A stretch of 64,000 nt of DNA from contig NZ_MIJZ01000015.1 in assembly GCF_001730285.1 (NCBI RefSeq), positions 186,001-250,000 on the forward strand, given 5' to 3'. The position numbers and the translations under genes are program-made. Of the stretch, positions 37,294 to 45,907 are shown in pieces; the stretch's first letter is position 1, and the number at the start of each line of letters is the position of its first letter. The stretch is from Enterococcus ureasiticus (lineage in GTDB: Bacteria > Bacillota > Bacilli > Lactobacillales > Enterococcaceae). The notes beneath the pieces were generated by a model. It did not search any database, was not told where the DNA came from, and saw nothing but the letters and a program-made list of their open reading frames with translations.

Positions 37294-38640
37294 ATGACAA
37301 ACAAAGATTTTTCTACCCAAAAATTACCTTCAAAAACATTTTTTGAAGATGGCATTGGCTCTGAAATTGCGTATGATGCGATCAAAAGTTACTTAATCGA
37401 TGAAGGTAATTCAAGACAAAATTTAGCAACCTTTTGCCAAACTTACATGGATGATGAAGCAATCAAGTTAATGTCTGAAACATTAGATAAAAATGCTATC
37501 GACAAATCTGAATATCCAAGAACAGCAAAAGTAGAAGCCTCTTGCGTAAATATGTTAGCAAATCTCTGGAATGCACCGAGTGAGAATTTTATTGGTACTT
37601 CAACCGTTGGATCAAGTGAAGCATGTATGCTAGGTGGAATGGCTATGAAATTTAGATGGCGTAATCTAGCAGAGAAAAAAGGAATTGACGTGACAAAAAG
37701 AAAACCGAACTTAGTTATTTCATCAGGCTTTCAAGTTTGTTGGGAAAAATTCGGTGTTTATTGGGATGTTGAACTTAGAGAAGTTCCTGTCGATCCAGAG
37801 CATTTAAGTTTAGATTTAGATCGTGTCTTTGATTATGTTGATGAGTATACGATCGGTATCGTAGGTATTTTAGGGATTACGTATACAGGTAAATTTGATG
37901 ACATTAAGACACTAGACAAGATGGTCGAAGAATATAATGTAAAAAACAACGTTGACCTCGTTATTCATATTGATGGCGCAAGTGGTGGAATGTTTGTTCC
38001 TTTTGTCAATCCAGAATTAGTTTGGGATTTCCGCTTGAAAAACGTCGTTTCAATTAATACCTCTGGCCACAAATATGGATTAGTCTATCCAGGTGTTGGT
38101 TGGGTCATTTGGAAAGATCGTGAATATCTTCCAGAAGAACTGATTTTTGATGTTAGCTATTTAGGCGGGCATATGCCAACAATGGCAATCAATTTCTCAA
38201 GAAGTGCCAGCCAAATTATTGGACAATATTATATGTTTTTAAAATTAGGTCACAATGGTTATCGTCAAGTTCACACTGAAACTAAAGAAGTCGCTATGTA
38301 TCTTGCTAAATCCGTTGAAGAAACAGGATTGTTTGAAATTTATAACGACGGTTCAAATATCCCAATTGTTTGTTATACCTTAAAAGAAGACGCTCAAGTG
38401 AAATGGACACTGTATGATTTAGCTGATCGTTTACTCATGAAAGGTTGGCAAGTTCCAGCATATCCATTACCAAAAGATATGGACAATGTCATCATCCAAC
38501 GCTTTGTCTGTCGTGCAGACTTAACTATGCCGATGGCAGAAGAAATGGTTGAAGATTTTAAAGCAGCAATTAAAGAGTTAGCAACTGCGACCGTTCTAGG
38601 TCACGATAGCGGTGAAAAAGTTCATGGATTTACCCACTAG
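37294..38640 (+). CDS. gadB: Glutamate decarboxylase
   Basis: PLP enzyme that converts glutamate and a proton to GABA and CO2, consuming cytoplasmic acid. The 448-residue protein has the PLP lysine at about 260 (NTSGHKYGLVYPG), the aspartate region VIHIDGASGGMFVPF, and YPRTAKVEASCVNMLANLWNAP near the N-terminus. It is slightly shorter than the E. coli enzyme, and its C-terminus (GHDSGEKVHGFTH) keeps the terminal His-Thr-type plug motif. It closes the antiporter-YhgE-gad cluster and is followed by a terminator. Confidence 0.95.
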   Translation: MTNKDFSTQKLPSKTFFEDGIGSEIAYDAIKSYLIDEGNSRQNLATFCQTYMDDEAIKLMSETLDKNAIDKSEYPRTAKVEASCVNMLANLWNAPSENFIGTSTVGSSEACMLGGMAMKFRWRNLAEKKGIDVTKRKPNLVISSGFQVCWEKFGVYWDVELREVPVDPEHLSLDLDRVFDYVDEYTIGIVGILGITYTGKFDDIKTLDKMVEEYNVKNNVDLVIHIDGASGGMFVPFVNPELVWDFRLKNVVSINTSGHKYGLVYPGVGWVIWKDREYLPEELIFDVSYLGGHMPTMAINFSRSASQIIGQYYMFLKLGHNGYRQVHTETKEVAMYLAKSVEETGLFEIYNDGSNIPIVCYTLKEDAQVKWTLYDLADRLLMKGWQVPAYPLPKDMDNVIIQRFVCRADLTMPMAEEMVEDFKAAIKELATATVLGHDSGEKVHGFTH

Positions 38641-38733
38641 TTGTAAAATTTCTAACAGAATTCATTTTCTTTAAACCGTTAATTTACAGGCTTCTTTTAG
38701 AAATTTAGATGCCTTTATCAATTAATACTAAGC

Positions 38734-38798
38734 ACCCATTATAGTAGATACAAGAAAAACAAACATTTTTCTAGTCTAGTATAGTGGGTTTTTTTTTT
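38734..38798 (+). terminator. Terminator after gadB
   Basis: ACCCATTATA (38734-38743) pairs with TATAGTGGGT (38780-38789, one G-T pair), followed by ten T. Confidence 0.85.
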
Positions 38799-38894
38799 GC
38801 ATCGTGCGTAAAGTAAGTTTTCATCAGAAAACCATCAAAAAGGTACACGCCTTAATTCACAGGATCAGAGAATTATCATTATGAATAAATCCTA

Positions 38895-38951
38895 TTAAAA
38901 TACGACAACCTAACGCCAGTAAAAATCTGGGTTATAGTCGTCGTATTTTAA
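38895..38951 (-). terminator. Long inverted repeat downstream of the coiled-coil gene
   Basis: TTAAAATACGAC (38895-38906) pairs perfectly with GTCGTATTTTAA (38940-38951). It is placed to end the minus-strand gene at 38992, but the T tract is poor. Confidence 0.55.
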
Positions 38952-38991
38952 TTTTCACTTCATTTACAAAACATAGTTCAACAATCCATTG

Positions 38992-41136
38992 CTATCCTTC
39001 ACTTTGTCGTGCAAGATATGTCTCCAGATATTCACTCAATAGTTTATATCCTTCCATCTTTTGTTCCACTTCTTTCGGGCAATAAATCCATTTACCCATG
39101 ACTTTCCGTTTCTTAGACAATACATCTATCTCTTCTAAAAAATCATTCAAATCGTCGATCAGTTTTTGACTACTCAGCTCATTGCCCAACAAAATATCTT
39201 TCTTTTCTCTTTCATATACAGATGCCCATAAGTACGGCAGCACTTCAATTTGGCGGATATTCGCATAAAAATCATCTTTTGGCATCATTCCTTTATGCCC
39301 CATCCCGCGTCCTTGTTGGAAGAATGAATGAATATCCCACTCTAATTTTTTCAAACGGCGTAATGATGGCCCTTGTGAATCATGGGAGTTAGCACTATTT
39401 TGATTATATCCTTCATCTAATGCCCAAGAGTTTTTGGTTCCTACTGTTTCAGGATGCTTCTCTGAAACACGATCGAGCATTTCTTCGATCGCTAAAGTAA
39501 CGGTTGGTCTTTCTGTATCGGCTTCTATCACCAATTTAGCTGGTCGGTTTGCTTGTAGAAATGTCTCTTTTGTTGGAAAACTTCTATTCACTTGTGTAGC
39601 CGGCTTTTGCTGTGGTGTCTCTGATCGCGTTGGTGGTGGTGCAGGCGGTCCCATCATCGGATTGCTTGCTCTTGTCACAGGTGTCTGCTGAACAGCTGAA
39701 ACTGGTTCTTTTTTAACGATTGGAGCGACTTTTTCCGCTTGACGCATTTTTTGTTCTAATTCAGCAATTTTTTGATGTGCTTTGATCAATTGAACATCTA
39801 CTTTACCAACTGTTTGTGTTAATTTTTTGATTTCTGTCGCATTTGATTTTAGTTGTTCTTGATCTTTTTGGTGTTGTTCTGCTAACTTTTTCGATGAATC
39901 GCTTTTTGTCAGTTTAGCAGTAGGTACTTTTTTCTTGTTATTTTTGACTGTTGTAAGTTCAGTTTCAACTTTTTGTAGTTTGTTTGTTAATTGATCGATC
40001 ACTTGGCTCAATTTAAGCGTTTCTGTCGTTTTCTCCTGTAATTGTTCATAATCTTTTTCTAATCTTTCTAATGCTTCTGAATCTGGTTTTGGTTCTAAAA
40101 CAGTCGATTCTACGGCACTCAATTTACCATTGATCTGCTCTAATTGATGTGCAATCGTCGTAACTTCTTTACTAGTTGTATCTAATTTATCCGCTAATTT
40201 AACTTGCTCATTTGCTGATTTTTTAGCAGTTGAAAAATTCACTTTAGGTCTCGATACTTGTTTATTTTTTTCAATTATTTTATTCAATTCAGCAACTTGC
40301 TGATCTGACTGGTTCATTTTTTGACTTAGCGAATCAATGCGCTTTAGTGCTTCTTCTAGACGAGATTCTAACGTTGGAGCTGATTCTTCACCCGGACCCA
40401 ATGTAATTTTGAATTTTGGTGGTATCTTTGATTTCGGTAGATTGGCTAACTTAGCCTCTACATCCCTTTTAAAGGTTGAAAATTCTTCTACTAATTGCTT
40501 AATTTTTTCATTGGCTGTTTTTAGTTGTTTCGCATTTTCAGATTCCAATGCTTGTTTAGCCGCGACTTTGCTTTGGATCACTTTAACTACTGGCGGCGTT
40601 CTCTTGTCTTTAACAGTTTGGACTTCTTTGTAGATATCATTTAGGTTTTCACTAAACTGATTCATCATCTCTGTTAAAAGCAGGACTTCACTGTTGGTCT
40701 CTTGCAACCCTCTTACCATCTCAAGTGGGACTTCTTCTGAAAAATTAGTCACATGCTCCAATGGCAACTCTGGGACTTCTAAACTGCTGATCCATGTGCG
40801 TAAATCGCTGATTTGCAATTTACTTAGCGGATGTGCCAACGCCAAAAGTAGTGTAACATAAACAGCTTTTTGCGTTACACGAACGTAAAGGTTTTTTGCG
40901 ACACAGTCTTCAAACTCATGATTAAATTGTTCTGGAAGATCTGCTAAAAGTGCCTCGAATTGCTCTGGCTGCTCATAGTCTTCTGCTAACTCGAATTTTC
41001 TTAGGAGATATACAGAATATTGACTCAGCACATCGTCTGAATAGAGTTCTTCTCCTAATCGATTTGCTTCGATTTCTTTTCTTAAAAAAACTTTTTTGCT
41101 TCCTGTTGTATTCTTTGTAAGACTCAACTTCTCCAT
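38992..41136 (-). CDS. Large cytoplasmic coiled-coil protein of unknown function
   Basis: A 714-residue protein without signal peptide or membrane helix. Residues about 1-160 form a helical N-terminal region (LYSDDVLSQYSVYLLRKFELAED). About 165-480 is a long, Lys/Glu/Gln-rich coiled coil with several proline-containing interruptions. About 490-540 is a proline-rich linker (MMGPPAPPPTRSETPQQKPA). About 550-714 is a conserved-looking C-terminal domain with many aromatics (LKKLEWDIHSFFQQGRGMGH, YLWASVYEREKKD, KVMGKWIYCPKE). I do not recognise the family. The architecture suggests a scaffold or organiser. It is a single gene. Confidence 0.8.
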   Translation of the reverse strand: MEKLSLTKNTTGSKKVFLRKEIEANRLGEELYSDDVLSQYSVYLLRKFELAEDYEQPEQFEALLADLPEQFNHEFEDCVAKNLYVRVTQKAVYVTLLLALAHPLSKLQISDLRTWISSLEVPELPLEHVTNFSEEVPLEMVRGLQETNSEVLLLTEMMNQFSENLNDIYKEVQTVKDKRTPPVVKVIQSKVAAKQALESENAKQLKTANEKIKQLVEEFSTFKRDVEAKLANLPKSKIPPKFKITLGPGEESAPTLESRLEEALKRIDSLSQKMNQSDQQVAELNKIIEKNKQVSRPKVNFSTAKKSANEQVKLADKLDTTSKEVTTIAHQLEQINGKLSAVESTVLEPKPDSEALERLEKDYEQLQEKTTETLKLSQVIDQLTNKLQKVETELTTVKNNKKKVPTAKLTKSDSSKKLAEQHQKDQEQLKSNATEIKKLTQTVGKVDVQLIKAHQKIAELEQKMRQAEKVAPIVKKEPVSAVQQTPVTRASNPMMGPPAPPPTRSETPQQKPATQVNRSFPTKETFLQANRPAKLVIEADTERPTVTLAIEEMLDRVSEKHPETVGTKNSWALDEGYNQNSANSHDSQGPSLRRLKKLEWDIHSFFQQGRGMGHKGMMPKDDFYANIRQIEVLPYLWASVYEREKKDILLGNELSSQKLIDDLNDFLEEIDVLSKKRKVMGKWIYCPKEVEQKMEGYKLLSEYLETYLARQSEG

Positions 41137-41614
41137 ATGTACTAACGGCCCCTTTTTTACTTGTACCTTACCTTTTTATTTAGAAACACCCTTTTTAAAT
41201 TCAAAGAGGCTGGAACCAAAATTTTTCTTTGAAAATCAAGACCATCAACTTTTCTAGCTCTTACTTAAAAGTCGATTAGATTGAATGGGTCATTTATTGT
41301 CAAAATAACTTTTTAATACCAGTTTATTCGGATTAAGGCAGCATAAAGCGACACCATGCTACTTATATTCCAATTCCCTCTATGACTTTTTATAATTCTA
41401 TGTTTATTAATCTCTTTTTTAACAATCATTTTTAATTTTACCCTAAAAACTACCCTAGTTGTTTTCATAAAATGTTCTAATATAGTAAAAAAATGAGAAT
41501 ATACAAATTTTATACACGATTCATTTGTTTATTTATATAAAAAAATAAGATAAAACTGAAAAAGTTTTACCTTATCTTCTTTCATTGAATTTATAGAAAA
41601 GTATAACCCGGCGT
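41137..41614. other. 478-bp gap
   Basis: It holds the start region of the coiled-coil gene and, at its far end, the terminator of the TMEM175-like gene (arms 41545-41557 and 41563-41575). I see no gene in it. Confidence 0.6.
41540..41575 (-). terminator. Terminator of the TMEM175-like gene
   Basis: ATAAGATAAAACT (41545-41557) pairs with AGTTTTACCTTAT (41563-41575) with one mismatch; seven T follow on the minus strand. Confidence 0.85.
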
Positions 41615-42193
41615 TCACTCTTTATATTGCTTTTCAATTCGACGGTCAGGTATGATCCACATAATCAAAATACCGATATTTACAATCAATACAAAATACG
41701 GATGGATCAGTAGACCTAGAATCAGACCTAAAATATTCAAAACTATCGTGACATAAGATTTATTGTATCGCTGAAAAAATTCACTTAATTTTGAATCACT
41801 GCCGTTTACCCGTATCAGCTCTCTAGTCAGTATCAAGTAAGCGCTATTTGCTAGAAGGGTTATCAAACCATATGTTAATTGAGGAATTAAACTATCGATA
41901 AAATCCCCAATCCAAGCAGTAGCAAATGGAAACAATGTCAATGTAAAGATAAAAAAATTATTGGCCCAAAGTACACGTCCATCGATTTTATGGACTAGTT
42001 GAAACATATGATGATGATTATTCCAATAAATTGCCAACAGTACAAAACTTACGATATAAATAAATAATTTCCGTTCAACTCCAGCTAAACCAGCTAAAGT
42101 ATCTGTTGTCGGTTGATGTAATTCTAACACTAAGATGGTCATTACGATCGCAATAACGGCATCTGTAAAAGCTTCTAACCTTGATTTTGACAT
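41615..42193 (-). CDS. TMEM175/DUF1211 family membrane protein
   Basis: A 192-residue protein with about six helices. It opens with SKSRLEAFTDAVIAIVMTIL, which is the TMEM175 (DUF1211) first-helix signature, usually FSD and here FTD. Eukaryotic and some bacterial members are potassium channels, so cation conductance is plausible but unproven. The start at 42193 (ATGTCA) lies 9 nt from AAGGAG; the in-frame ATG at 42202 is fused to that site and is unlikely. Confidence 0.85.
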   Translation of the reverse strand: MSKSRLEAFTDAVIAIVMTILVLELHQPTTDTLAGLAGVERKLFIYIVSFVLLAIYWNNHHHMFQLVHKIDGRVLWANNFFIFTLTLFPFATAWIGDFIDSLIPQLTYGLITLLANSAYLILTRELIRVNGSDSKLSEFFQRYNKSYVTIVLNILGLILGLLIHPYFVLIVNIGILIMWIIPDRRIEKQYKE

Positions 42194-42254
42194 ATTTTTC
42201 ATCTCCTTATTTTTATTTTACGTTCTTTTTAGGTAAACGCAATGATTATGCCCC

Positions 42255-42290
42255 GCCTAAAGATGGAGAGAAAATCAGCCTAAAGGTGGA
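42255..42290 (+). promoter_or_regulatory. Two direct repeats upstream of a small membrane-protein gene
   Basis: GCCTAAAGATGGA (42255-42267) and GCCTAAAGGTGGA (42278-42290) are 23 bp apart start to start, about two helical turns. They lie on one DNA face just upstream of a -10-like TATACT near 42313. A response-regulator or other activator site is a reasonable guess. Confidence 0.45.
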
Positions 42291-42358
42291 TTCCGTGCCC
42301 AAGGATTCTTGCTATACTTTATTCATAGAGAACAAGAGAAAAAATGGAGGTTTTTAAA

Positions 42359-42559
42359 ATGAGACAACGCTCAATGGTAATGAATATATTAATGGTCATC
42401 GGATTTTTCTTTGTAGGAAGTATTATTTTAAGTATTGTACTTGGACTTTTAGGTGGTCTATTGTGGTTTGCAATTAAAATCATGATTCCTGTGGCTATTG
42501 CGGTCTGGTTAGTTCGTATGATTTCAGGTCCGTCAAATAATCGTCGTCGGTATTATTAA
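42359..42559 (+). CDS. Small membrane protein (66 aa)
   Basis: A 66-residue protein with two hydrophobic stretches (about 6-32, VMNILMVIGFFFVGSIILSI, and about 34-52) and a basic arginine-rich tail (PSNNRRRYY). The start at 42359 sits after ATGGAGG; the upstream ATG at 42344 is that ribosome site itself. It resembles small stress-induced membrane proteins of Firmicutes in size and layout only. It is followed by a bidirectional terminator. Confidence 0.7.
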   Translation: MRQRSMVMNILMVIGFFFVGSIILSIVLGLLGGLLWFAIKIMIPVAIAVWLVRMISGPSNNRRRYY

Positions 42560-42598
42560 AAAATAGACTAGTATGACTTTTTGCAGCTTCATAAGTAC

Positions 42599-42636
42599 AA
42601 AACGATTCAGCTCACTTAAGAGCTGAATCGTTTTTT
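42599..42636. terminator. Bidirectional terminator
   Basis: A perfect 15-bp stem, AAAACGATTCAGCTC (42599-42613) with GAGCTGAATCGTTTT (42620-42634), then TT. It serves both the small membrane-protein gene and the convergent lipoprotein gene. Confidence 0.9.
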
Positions 42637-42640
42637 CGGT

Positions 42641-43729
42641 TTATTTGTACATATTTCCTCGGAAAGCTTGTTCAAGGCTATCAAAGTAATTGATTGAACC
42701 TTTTGTTTGAATTTCCCATTTATCATCTTTTTTCTTCATGATTACTTTATAATCATCATAATCGTCAATGCTTACTGGTTTTGAATTTTTTAAGATTTCA
42801 GGCAATTTATCTAACTCTGCCTTTTGAGCCGCTTTACTTCTCTCATCGAACTCTTGATCGCTGTGCGCTTCAGAATATTCCTTATTAGCAGCTTCCATGT
42901 CATCCTTCATCTCTTTGAATGACAATCCCTCCACTTTCACTGCTACTTCAGCCACATCAGGAAAATACGAAGCAATCTCATACTCAACAGTTGCAACTTT
43001 TGCATTGTCTTCTCTAAATACCTTAGCAAGTGCTAAGCCTTCTTCATCAGTCACTTTATAGTCATAAAATTGTTTTTTGAGTGCTTTAGTGAAGTTTTCA
43101 TCAAAGTTTTTAACGGCTTCATCACGATCATTCGCAACTAGTTTGTTGTACTCTTTATTTTCAGTAGCTAAAAAGACTTCATCTACAAAAGCTGTTGCTG
43201 CCTTAATCGCATCATCACTATGATCTTTATACTCAGAAGCATCTACATCAAGAATGATTGGTTTCGGTTCTTTTTTCCCATCGTAAATTCTTGGTTCAAA
43301 GTGTAGTTTATATTCCGCTTCTTTTTCTACAGGAAATACGATGTAACCCGTTTTGCTTTTCTTACCAGAAATTTTTTCATATGCAAGAAGAGGTGTTTTA
43401 CTGTCATCTAAATAAAGACTCAGTGCCTCAATTTTGCTATCCTCTTTATCGTAAAGCATGATGTCCGTCGCACTCATATCTAAACTTTTATCTGTTTCAT
43501 TTTTGATTGTTACTTTTAACGCAAGAAAGCCTTCCCCTTCATCAGCATTCTCTTTCTTTGGAACGACATACTCCCCTTCATCGATTGAAATAGATGCAAT
43601 TTCAGATTTTGATACTTTTTTTGATGTCTTATTGTCATCTCCACTTTTACTAGAAGACCCCGTTCCTCCGCATGCTGCTAATGAAATAATAGCAATTGCT
43701 GATAAAAATACTAACCCAAACTTTTTCAT
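42641..43729 (-). CDS. Lipoprotein with DUF5105-like domain
   Basis: A 362-residue lipoprotein: signal peptide MKKFGLVFLSAIAIISLAAC with lipobox LAAC, then a Ser/Gly/Lys linker. Next is a beta-rich domain (about 45-150; GEGFLALKVTIKNETDKSL) resembling the DUF4352/telokin-like fold, followed by a helical domain (about 165-360). The overall order resembles DUF5105 lipoproteins of enterococci. The start at 43729 is 6 nt from GGGGAG; the ATG two codons upstream is too close. Function unknown; it is anchored on the outer face of the membrane. Confidence 0.8.
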   Translation of the reverse strand: MKKFGLVFLSAIAIISLAACGGTGSSSKSGDDNKTSKKVSKSEIASISIDEGEYVVPKKENADEGEGFLALKVTIKNETDKSLDMSATDIMLYDKEDSKIEALSLYLDDSKTPLLAYEKISGKKSKTGYIVFPVEKEAEYKLHFEPRIYDGKKEPKPIILDVDASEYKDHSDDAIKAATAFVDEVFLATENKEYNKLVANDRDEAVKNFDENFTKALKKQFYDYKVTDEEGLALAKVFREDNAKVATVEYEIASYFPDVAEVAVKVEGLSFKEMKDDMEAANKEYSEAHSDQEFDERSKAAQKAELDKLPEILKNSKPVSIDDYDDYKVIMKKKDDKWEIQTKGSINYFDSLEQAFRGNMYK

Positions 43730-43838
43730 TTCCATCTCCCCTTAACTTTTGTTGAATACCATTTTCATTCTACTACAGTGGGAAGACTATTTTATCTCAA
43801 TTTTATTAGAATTTACACAATTTTTTGAGAATTCAAAA

Positions 43839-44630
43839 TTATTTATTTTTTTCTTCTGTATACATTTTATCTCGATGAAGTAACAATTGCTGTTCTTTAA
43901 TTTCTTCAATAGCTTTTACGGCATATAAAACACCCATATGATAATCTTTATGGACTTGTTTAGAAACCGTTAAAAGATTGCTTTCATGATCGCTTCCGCC
44001 TGCTGATACAAAAACAAGGTGATGGATTTCCACTTGATGGTCACTCGCTGGAATTCTGACGCCAAAACGATTTGTAATCGCCAAATCTTCACCAGTGACT
44101 CTGCAGTAAAAGCGATCTCTGCTGGCAATTCTATAAGGCAACGTTGAAATTCCCCGCTTGAAAAAAGTCGCTTTACCATAATTTCGGCTGCAGCGGTCCG
44201 AGCAAAATGATCTTCTTCGACCTTCCAAAGGTTGATTACACCATTTACATAATCCGACATTTTCCCTAAAATCGATTGTTTCAAATCCTAATTCTTCGCC
44301 AAACGCTTTTTCGTATTCATAAAGACTTAGCCAACGTCTTTTGTATGTATCTGTTTTTTCTTCCAAACGTAATTGACTGCCTTGAGCTTTATAAATGTAT
44401 TTATTCGGAATTTCTTCAACCGTTTCTTGGATTTCTTTTTTTCTTTTCGTTGAAAAAGCTGAAAAATCATTGGTTGGTAATTCCCCCACACCAAATTGTC
44501 CGACTGTTTTACATTTAAAACATATATAAAATTGCGGCAGACCTGAAGAATCTTCTGGAAAAAGTAATTCTACTTTTTTTGAACATTTGGAACAATATGC
44601 CTTAGGTAATTTAAAACGATGATAATTCAC
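43839..44630 (-). CDS. Zinc-ribbon protein with HNH nuclease-like motif
   Basis: A 263-residue protein with three metal-binding signatures: CSKC (about 13-16) with CFKC (about 37-40), CKWC (about 127-130) with CSDRC (about 142-146), and a C-terminal HNH-like module (VEIHHLVFVSAGG, ESNLLTVSKQVHKDYH). The H-H ... N ... H spacing fits an HNH endonuclease. The start is GTG at 44630. It has no phage or restriction partners nearby, so it may be a stand-alone nuclease or a domesticated one. Confidence 0.75.
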   Translation of the reverse strand: MNYHRFKLPKAYCSKCSKKVELLFPEDSSGLPQFYICFKCKTVGQFGVGELPTNDFSAFSTKRKKEIQETVEEIPNKYIYKAQGSQLRLEEKTDTYKRRWLSLYEYEKAFGEELGFETIDFRENVGLCKWCNQPLEGRRRSFCSDRCSRNYGKATFFKRGISTLPYRIASRDRFYCRVTGEDLAITNRFGVRIPASDHQVEIHHLVFVSAGGSDHESNLLTVSKQVHKDYHMGVLYAVKAIEEIKEQQLLLHRDKMYTEEKNK

Positions 44631-44678
44631 AGTCTCATTCCTTCGTATTTTTTTCTATTATAACGCATTTTTTAATTT

Positions 44679-44722
44679 AAAAAATAGAGGACAATCTGAA
44701 CAAGATCATCCTCTATTTTTTC
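44679..44722 (-). terminator. Terminator of the coiled-coil/HdeD operon
   Basis: AAAAAATAGAGGA (44679-44691) pairs with TCCTCTATTTTTT (44709-44721); T-rich on both strands. Confidence 0.85.
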
Positions 44723-44744
44723 TTATTTAATTAAGAACAGGTCA

Positions 44745-45146
44745 CTATCCTAATTCTTCTGTTTTTTTAACGATTTTTTTGATTTCATGAATGGCTTTCT
44801 TTTGTTCCAAGTAGCTTTTCACTTTATTTTCATCGCCATCGATTTTGCCTAACGTTGTGTCTAGTTTATCGATTTCAGCATTGATTTGACCAACTAATGA
44901 TTCTTGATCATCGATCCAATTTTCAGCATTTTTAACTGCTTTATCTTGTGCTTTTTGTTCTTCTTTTTCGATCTTATTTTCTTTGCGGATAATTGATTTT
45001 ACTTCATGCAACGCTTTTTCTTGTTCATAAAAATGTTTGATTTTGCTGTCAGTATCTTCCATTTTTTCAAGAGTCACATCTAACTTATCCATTTCTTTAC
45101 CGATTTTTTCTACTAATTTTACTTCTTTTTCTGCATAATTTGTCAT
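44745..45146 (-). CDS. Charged helical protein with an internal duplication
   Basis: A 133-residue, highly charged, probably coiled-coil protein. Two halves repeat each other: EMDKLDVTLEKMEDTDSKIK ... EQEKALHEVKSIIRK (about 15-57) and EIDKLDTTLGKIDGDENKVK ... EQKKAIHEIKKIVKK (about 88-130). No signal peptide or membrane segment. The start follows GGAGG. It lies 18 bp downstream of the HdeD-like gene and is probably co-transcribed, so a stress role is possible. Family not recognised. Confidence 0.75.
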   Translation of the reverse strand: MTNYAEKEVKLVEKIGKEMDKLDVTLEKMEDTDSKIKHFYEQEKALHEVKSIIRKENKIEKEEQKAQDKAVKNAENWIDDQESLVGQINAEIDKLDTTLGKIDGDENKVKSYLEQKKAIHEIKKIVKKTEELG

Positions 45147-45164
45147 AACTAATTCCTCCTCGTT

Positions 45165-45692
45165 TTATCTAAATGCATAAACAATATGTGTGATACCAAA
45201 AAGCATAAAATAAAATCCAACTAGAAAGCTTAATGTCAGTGCTGAAGATAAAGGATTCATCAATAACATGATCCCTAAAATGATCCCCAAAACATCCACG
45301 ACTAATGTAAACCAGAAGTAGCCAGTACTAACTGATTTCGCCAAATCTAAAGCAAATAGTCCAAAAACAGAGTCTAAGATAAACCAGATTGCAAATATAA
45401 ATGGTAAAGCCGCAACCCCGATATTTAAGTTAAATAAGAAATACACACCGATAATAATATCGATTACACCTAAAACAATTGGTGCATACGCTTTGTATCC
45501 TGTTAATTCCTTCATTCTATTACGAGCGAAAATTTCAAAAATTCCTTTTAAAATAGCAAATATAGCGAAAACCATTACGATTGCAATCAAGTTTCCGGCT
45601 GGATCTTGAAATGATAATAATGATGTTAGTACAAAAAGAACTCCTAGTACTAAAGATCCCCAATCTACACCCGTTTTTCTTGTTTCATTCAT
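45165..45692 (-). CDS. HdeD/DUF308 family membrane protein
   Basis: A 175-residue protein with six hydrophobic helices in the DUF308 (HdeD) pattern, including VLGVIDIIIGVYFLFNLNIG and LVVDVLGIILGIMLLMNPL. HdeD-type proteins are linked to acid resistance in enterobacteria, but the role in Firmicutes is not established. It heads a two-gene unit with the charged helical protein. Confidence 0.85.
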   Translation of the reverse strand: MNETRKTGVDWGSLVLGVLFVLTSLLSFQDPAGNLIAIVMVFAIFAILKGIFEIFARNRMKELTGYKAYAPIVLGVIDIIIGVYFLFNLNIGVAALPFIFAIWFILDSVFGLFALDLAKSVSTGYFWFTLVVDVLGIILGIMLLMNPLSSALTLSFLVGFYFMLFGITHIVYAFR

Positions 45693-45864
45693 AAATTCCC
45701 ACTTCTTTCATCAATATTTCTTTCTACACTTTTATGGTACTCCTAAAAATTGGTATAGTCAAAAATAAAGCCCCTGTAAGTCACAGTTTTTATAAAAGAT
45801 GAGGAATTGTCATTATTTTTCTATTCGCTATATTGTTTTACAAGATAGCAGGTTAGTGGTATAT

Positions 45865-45880
45865 TGTATTATAAGATACA
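45865..45880. promoter_or_regulatory. Possible PadR operator
   Basis: TGTATTATAAGATACA is an imperfect dyad (TGTAT-N6-ATACA) of the kind bound by PadR regulators. It lies 28 bp upstream of the padR start and overlaps a plausible -10 region, so autoregulation is likely. Confidence 0.45.
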
Positions 45881-45907
45881 TAACGTAAATGTGATGGAGG
45901 TACTCTA

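Noticed and set aside
43970-44284. Second minus-strand frame inside the HNH-like gene
   Set aside because: Out of frame with the zinc motifs, no ribosome site, entirely contained within the larger gene.
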